DNA of 64,000 nucleotides from NCBI GenBank assembly GCA_050303415.1, contig JBNLBS010000020.1:12328-76327 (forward strand), in the 5' to 3' direction. The notes below the pieces were generated by a model. That model did not search any database. It was not told the origin of the DNA and worked only from the letters and a program-made list of their open reading frames with translations. Both the position numbers and the translations under genes were made by a program. Shown one piece after another: positions 62,741 through 64,000 of this stretch; the stretch's first letter is position 1; every line of letters begins with the position of its first letter. The stretch is from JBNLBS01 sp050303415. GTDB taxonomy: Bacteria > Pseudomonadota > Gammaproteobacteria > Methylococcales > Methylomonadaceae.

Positions 62741-63391
62741 CTAACCCTTATTTCGCTTTTTAACTGCAGGGGTAATAATCACATCCCCACCTTTTGCGCC
62801 AGGAACCGAACCCTTGACCAAAATTAAATTTCTTTCGGTATCAACTGAATGAATCGTCAGGTTTTCTGTGGTGGTTTTAACCGCGCCCAAGTGACCCGCC
62901 ATTTTCTTACCTTTAAAAACTCGACCAGGAGTTTGACACATACCTATTGAACCAGGAGCTCTATGCGAGACAGAGTTGCCATGAGTGGCATCCTGCATTC
63001 TGAAATTGTACCGTTTCACACCACCAGCAAAGCCTTTACCAATGCTTGTCCCCTGAACATCAACATACTGACCAGCAGAAAAAACATCAGTTGAAAGCTC
63101 GGAACCAGCAGACAAGTCATCGCCTTCGCCGTCTTCTAATCTAAATTCCCAAAGACCACGACCAGCCGTAACATTCGCTGCAGCATAATGACCAGCCATT
63201 GCTTTATTAACACGCGAAGATTTTTTATCGCCAGCAGTCACTTGAACAGCTCTATAGCCATCAGTTTCAACTGTTTTTACCTGTGTAACACGATTAGAAT
63301 TAATTTCTAATACCGTTACCGGCACCGAAGAACCATCTTCACAAAAAACTCTGGTCATACCACATTTACGACCTATAAGACCTATTGACAT
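62741..63391 (-). CDS. rplC: 50S ribosomal protein L3
   Basis: Early-assembly 23S rRNA-binding protein, 216 residues. MSIGLIGRKCGMTRVFCEDG opens the chain. The region GTSIGKGFAGGVKRYNF...GSIGMCQTPGRVFKGKKMAGHLG carries the Gln that is methylated by PrmB in E. coli. Confidence 0.98.
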   Translation of the reverse strand: MSIGLIGRKCGMTRVFCEDGSSVPVTVLEINSNRVTQVKTVETDGYRAVQVTAGDKKSSRVNKAMAGHYAAANVTAGRGLWEFRLEDGEGDDLSAGSELSTDVFSAGQYVDVQGTSIGKGFAGGVKRYNFRMQDATHGNSVSHRAPGSIGMCQTPGRVFKGKKMAGHLGAVKTTTENLTIHSVDTERNLILVKGSVPGAKGGDVIITPAVKKRNKG

Positions 63392-63410
63392 CTGCCAATC
63401 CCTCTACTTA

Positions 63411-63722
63411 TTAATTCAGTTTTATTTGAACGTCTACGCCAGCTGCTAGATCTAATTTCATCAAAGCATCAACTGTTTTATCAGTTGGCTCAACGATATC
63501 AAGCAACCTTTTATAGGTTCTTAATTCGTATTGATCTCTAGCATCTTTATTCACATGCGGTGAAATCAGGACAGTGAAACGTTCTTTCTTAGTAGGCAAA
63601 GGAATGGGGCCCTTAACTTGGGCACCCGTTCTTTTTGCTGTTTCTACTATCTCACCAGCAGACTGATCAATTAATTTATGATCGAATGCTTTCAAACGGA
63701 TTCTGATAGTTTGATTTGACAT
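63411..63722 (-). CDS. rpsJ: 30S ribosomal protein S10
   Basis: Small-subunit head protein that also acts in Nus antitermination. At 103 residues it equals E. coli (IRIRLKAFDHKLIDQSAGEIVETAKRTGAQVKGPIPLPTKKERFTVL). First gene of the S10 operon; only 7 bp separate it from the tuf stop, so tuf and the S10 operon may be read together. Confidence 0.98.
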   Translation of the reverse strand: MSNQTIRIRLKAFDHKLIDQSAGEIVETAKRTGAQVKGPIPLPTKKERFTVLISPHVNKDARDQYELRTYKRLLDIVEPTDKTVDALMKLDLAAGVDVQIKLN

Positions 63723-63729
63723 TTTTTAT

Positions 63730-64000
63730 TTACTCGATGATTGAAGCAACAACACCAGCACCAACCGTACGACCACCTTCTCGTACAGCAAAACGCAGAC
63801 CATCTTCCATCGCGATTGGCGCAATCAGCTTTACTTCCACTGTTACGTTATCGCCTGGCATGACCATTTCTACGCCTTCTGGTAATTCTACCGCACCGGT
63901 AACGTCTGTTGTTCTAAAATAGAACTGTGGACGATAGCCGTTGAAAAAAGGTGTATGACGACCACCTTCGTCTTTTGACAGTACGTAGATTTCTGCTTTG
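63730..64000 (-). CDS. tuf: Elongation factor Tu, C-terminal part (5' end outside window)
   Basis: The last about 89 codons of EF-Tu, ending ...REGGRTVGAGVVASIIE before the TAA at 63730-63732. The C-terminal barrel region reads on the minus strand as KAEIYVLSKDEGGRHTPFFNGYRPQFYFRTTDVTGAVELP..., the standard EF-Tu domain 3. The start lies to the right of the window. Position directly before rpsJ is the usual fus-tuf-S10 arrangement. Confidence 0.97.
   Translation of the reverse strand, partial: KAEIYVLSKDEGGRHTPFFNGYRPQFYFRTTDVTGAVELPEGVEMVMPGDNVTVEVKLIAPIAMEDGLRFAVREGGRTVGAGVVASIIE

Noticed and set aside
50291..64000. Looked for inserted or rearranged genes in the ribosomal cluster
   Set aside because: Gene order from tuf/rpsJ to rplQ is the canonical one, with only the ordinary overlaps; nothing foreign found.
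1..64000. CRISPR arrays, insertion sequences, phage genes, tRNA and rRNA genes
   Set aside because: No regularly spaced repeats, transposase or integrase motifs, or cloverleaf/rRNA signatures were seen. The search was by eye, so a degenerate element could have been missed.

Overview
The window is chromosomal DNA of a gammaproteobacterium. It carries several gene orders typical of that class: ygfB-pepP-ubiH-ubiI facing zapA and the 6S RNA gene, minCDE, the yrbG-kdsD-kdsC-lptC-lptA-lptB-rpoN-hpf-rapZ run facing mlaFED/mlaB-murA, a yfgD-wrbA-DUF2069-hda cluster, and a fused S10-spc-alpha ribosomal operon preceded by tuf. Base composition looks moderate (low to mid 40s % GC by eye, not counted). 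The combination of murA-hisG-hisD-hisC, a bactofilin/M23 pair, a type II secretion fragment and a REP-like palindrome would fit a Methylococcales-type lineage. No methane or methanol oxidation gene lies in the window, so that assignment is only a guess.

Layout. 1-4.8 kb (minus): 3'-truncated pstS with a Pho-box-like array, nadE, sucD, sucC. 4.9-7.9 kb (plus): pilS-pilR. 7.9-13 kb (minus): an unusual membrane-anchored, histone-H1-like Lys/Ala-rich protein, then the ubiI-ubiH-pepP-ygfB operon. 13.1-15.4 kb (plus): a coiled-coil protein, zapA, 6S RNA, an M23 peptidase overlapping a bactofilin. 15.4-22.2 kb (minus): ilvA, a partial type II secretion cluster (gspG, gspL, gspM, GspC-like), thiC with its TPP riboswitch. 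22.4-26.4 kb (plus): a PiT phosphate transporter, minCDE, a small winged-helix protein. 26.4-34.9 kb (minus): mgtE, rapZ, hpf, rpoN, lptBAC, kdsC, kdsD, yrbG. 35.2-42.2 kb (plus): a hexanucleotide microsatellite, a possible 42-residue ORF, mlaF-mlaE-mlaD-mlaB, murA, hisG-hisD-hisC, a REP-like palindrome. 42.4-50.2 kb (mixed): ubiA, yfgD, wrbA, DUF2069, hda, a ketopantoate reductase, an SDR, sodB, a double-CDGSH protein, a CYTH protein, a TPR-like exported protein, fdxA. 50.3-64 kb (minus): the alpha, spc and S10 ribosomal operons (rplQ to rpsJ) and the 3' end of tuf.

Functionally this is mostly core: envelope building (Kdo, LPS export, lipid asymmetry, MurA, bactofilin/M23), division (Min, ZapA), ubiquinone synthesis (UbiA, UbiH, UbiI), cofactor and amino-acid synthesis (NadE, ThiC, PanE, IlvA, HisGDC), global regulation (RpoN, 6S RNA, PilSR, Hpf, RapZ) and translation. 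I found no phage, insertion sequence, CRISPR array, tRNA or rRNA gene. I see no strong candidate for a wholly new system. The most unusual items are the membrane-tethered H1-like protein, the mla operon without mlaC, the rpoN cluster without ptsN/ptsO, the isolated gspG-L-M-C-like block, the (CAACTG)6 tract and small ORF before mlaF, and the 9-bp alternative stem at the thiC riboswitch.
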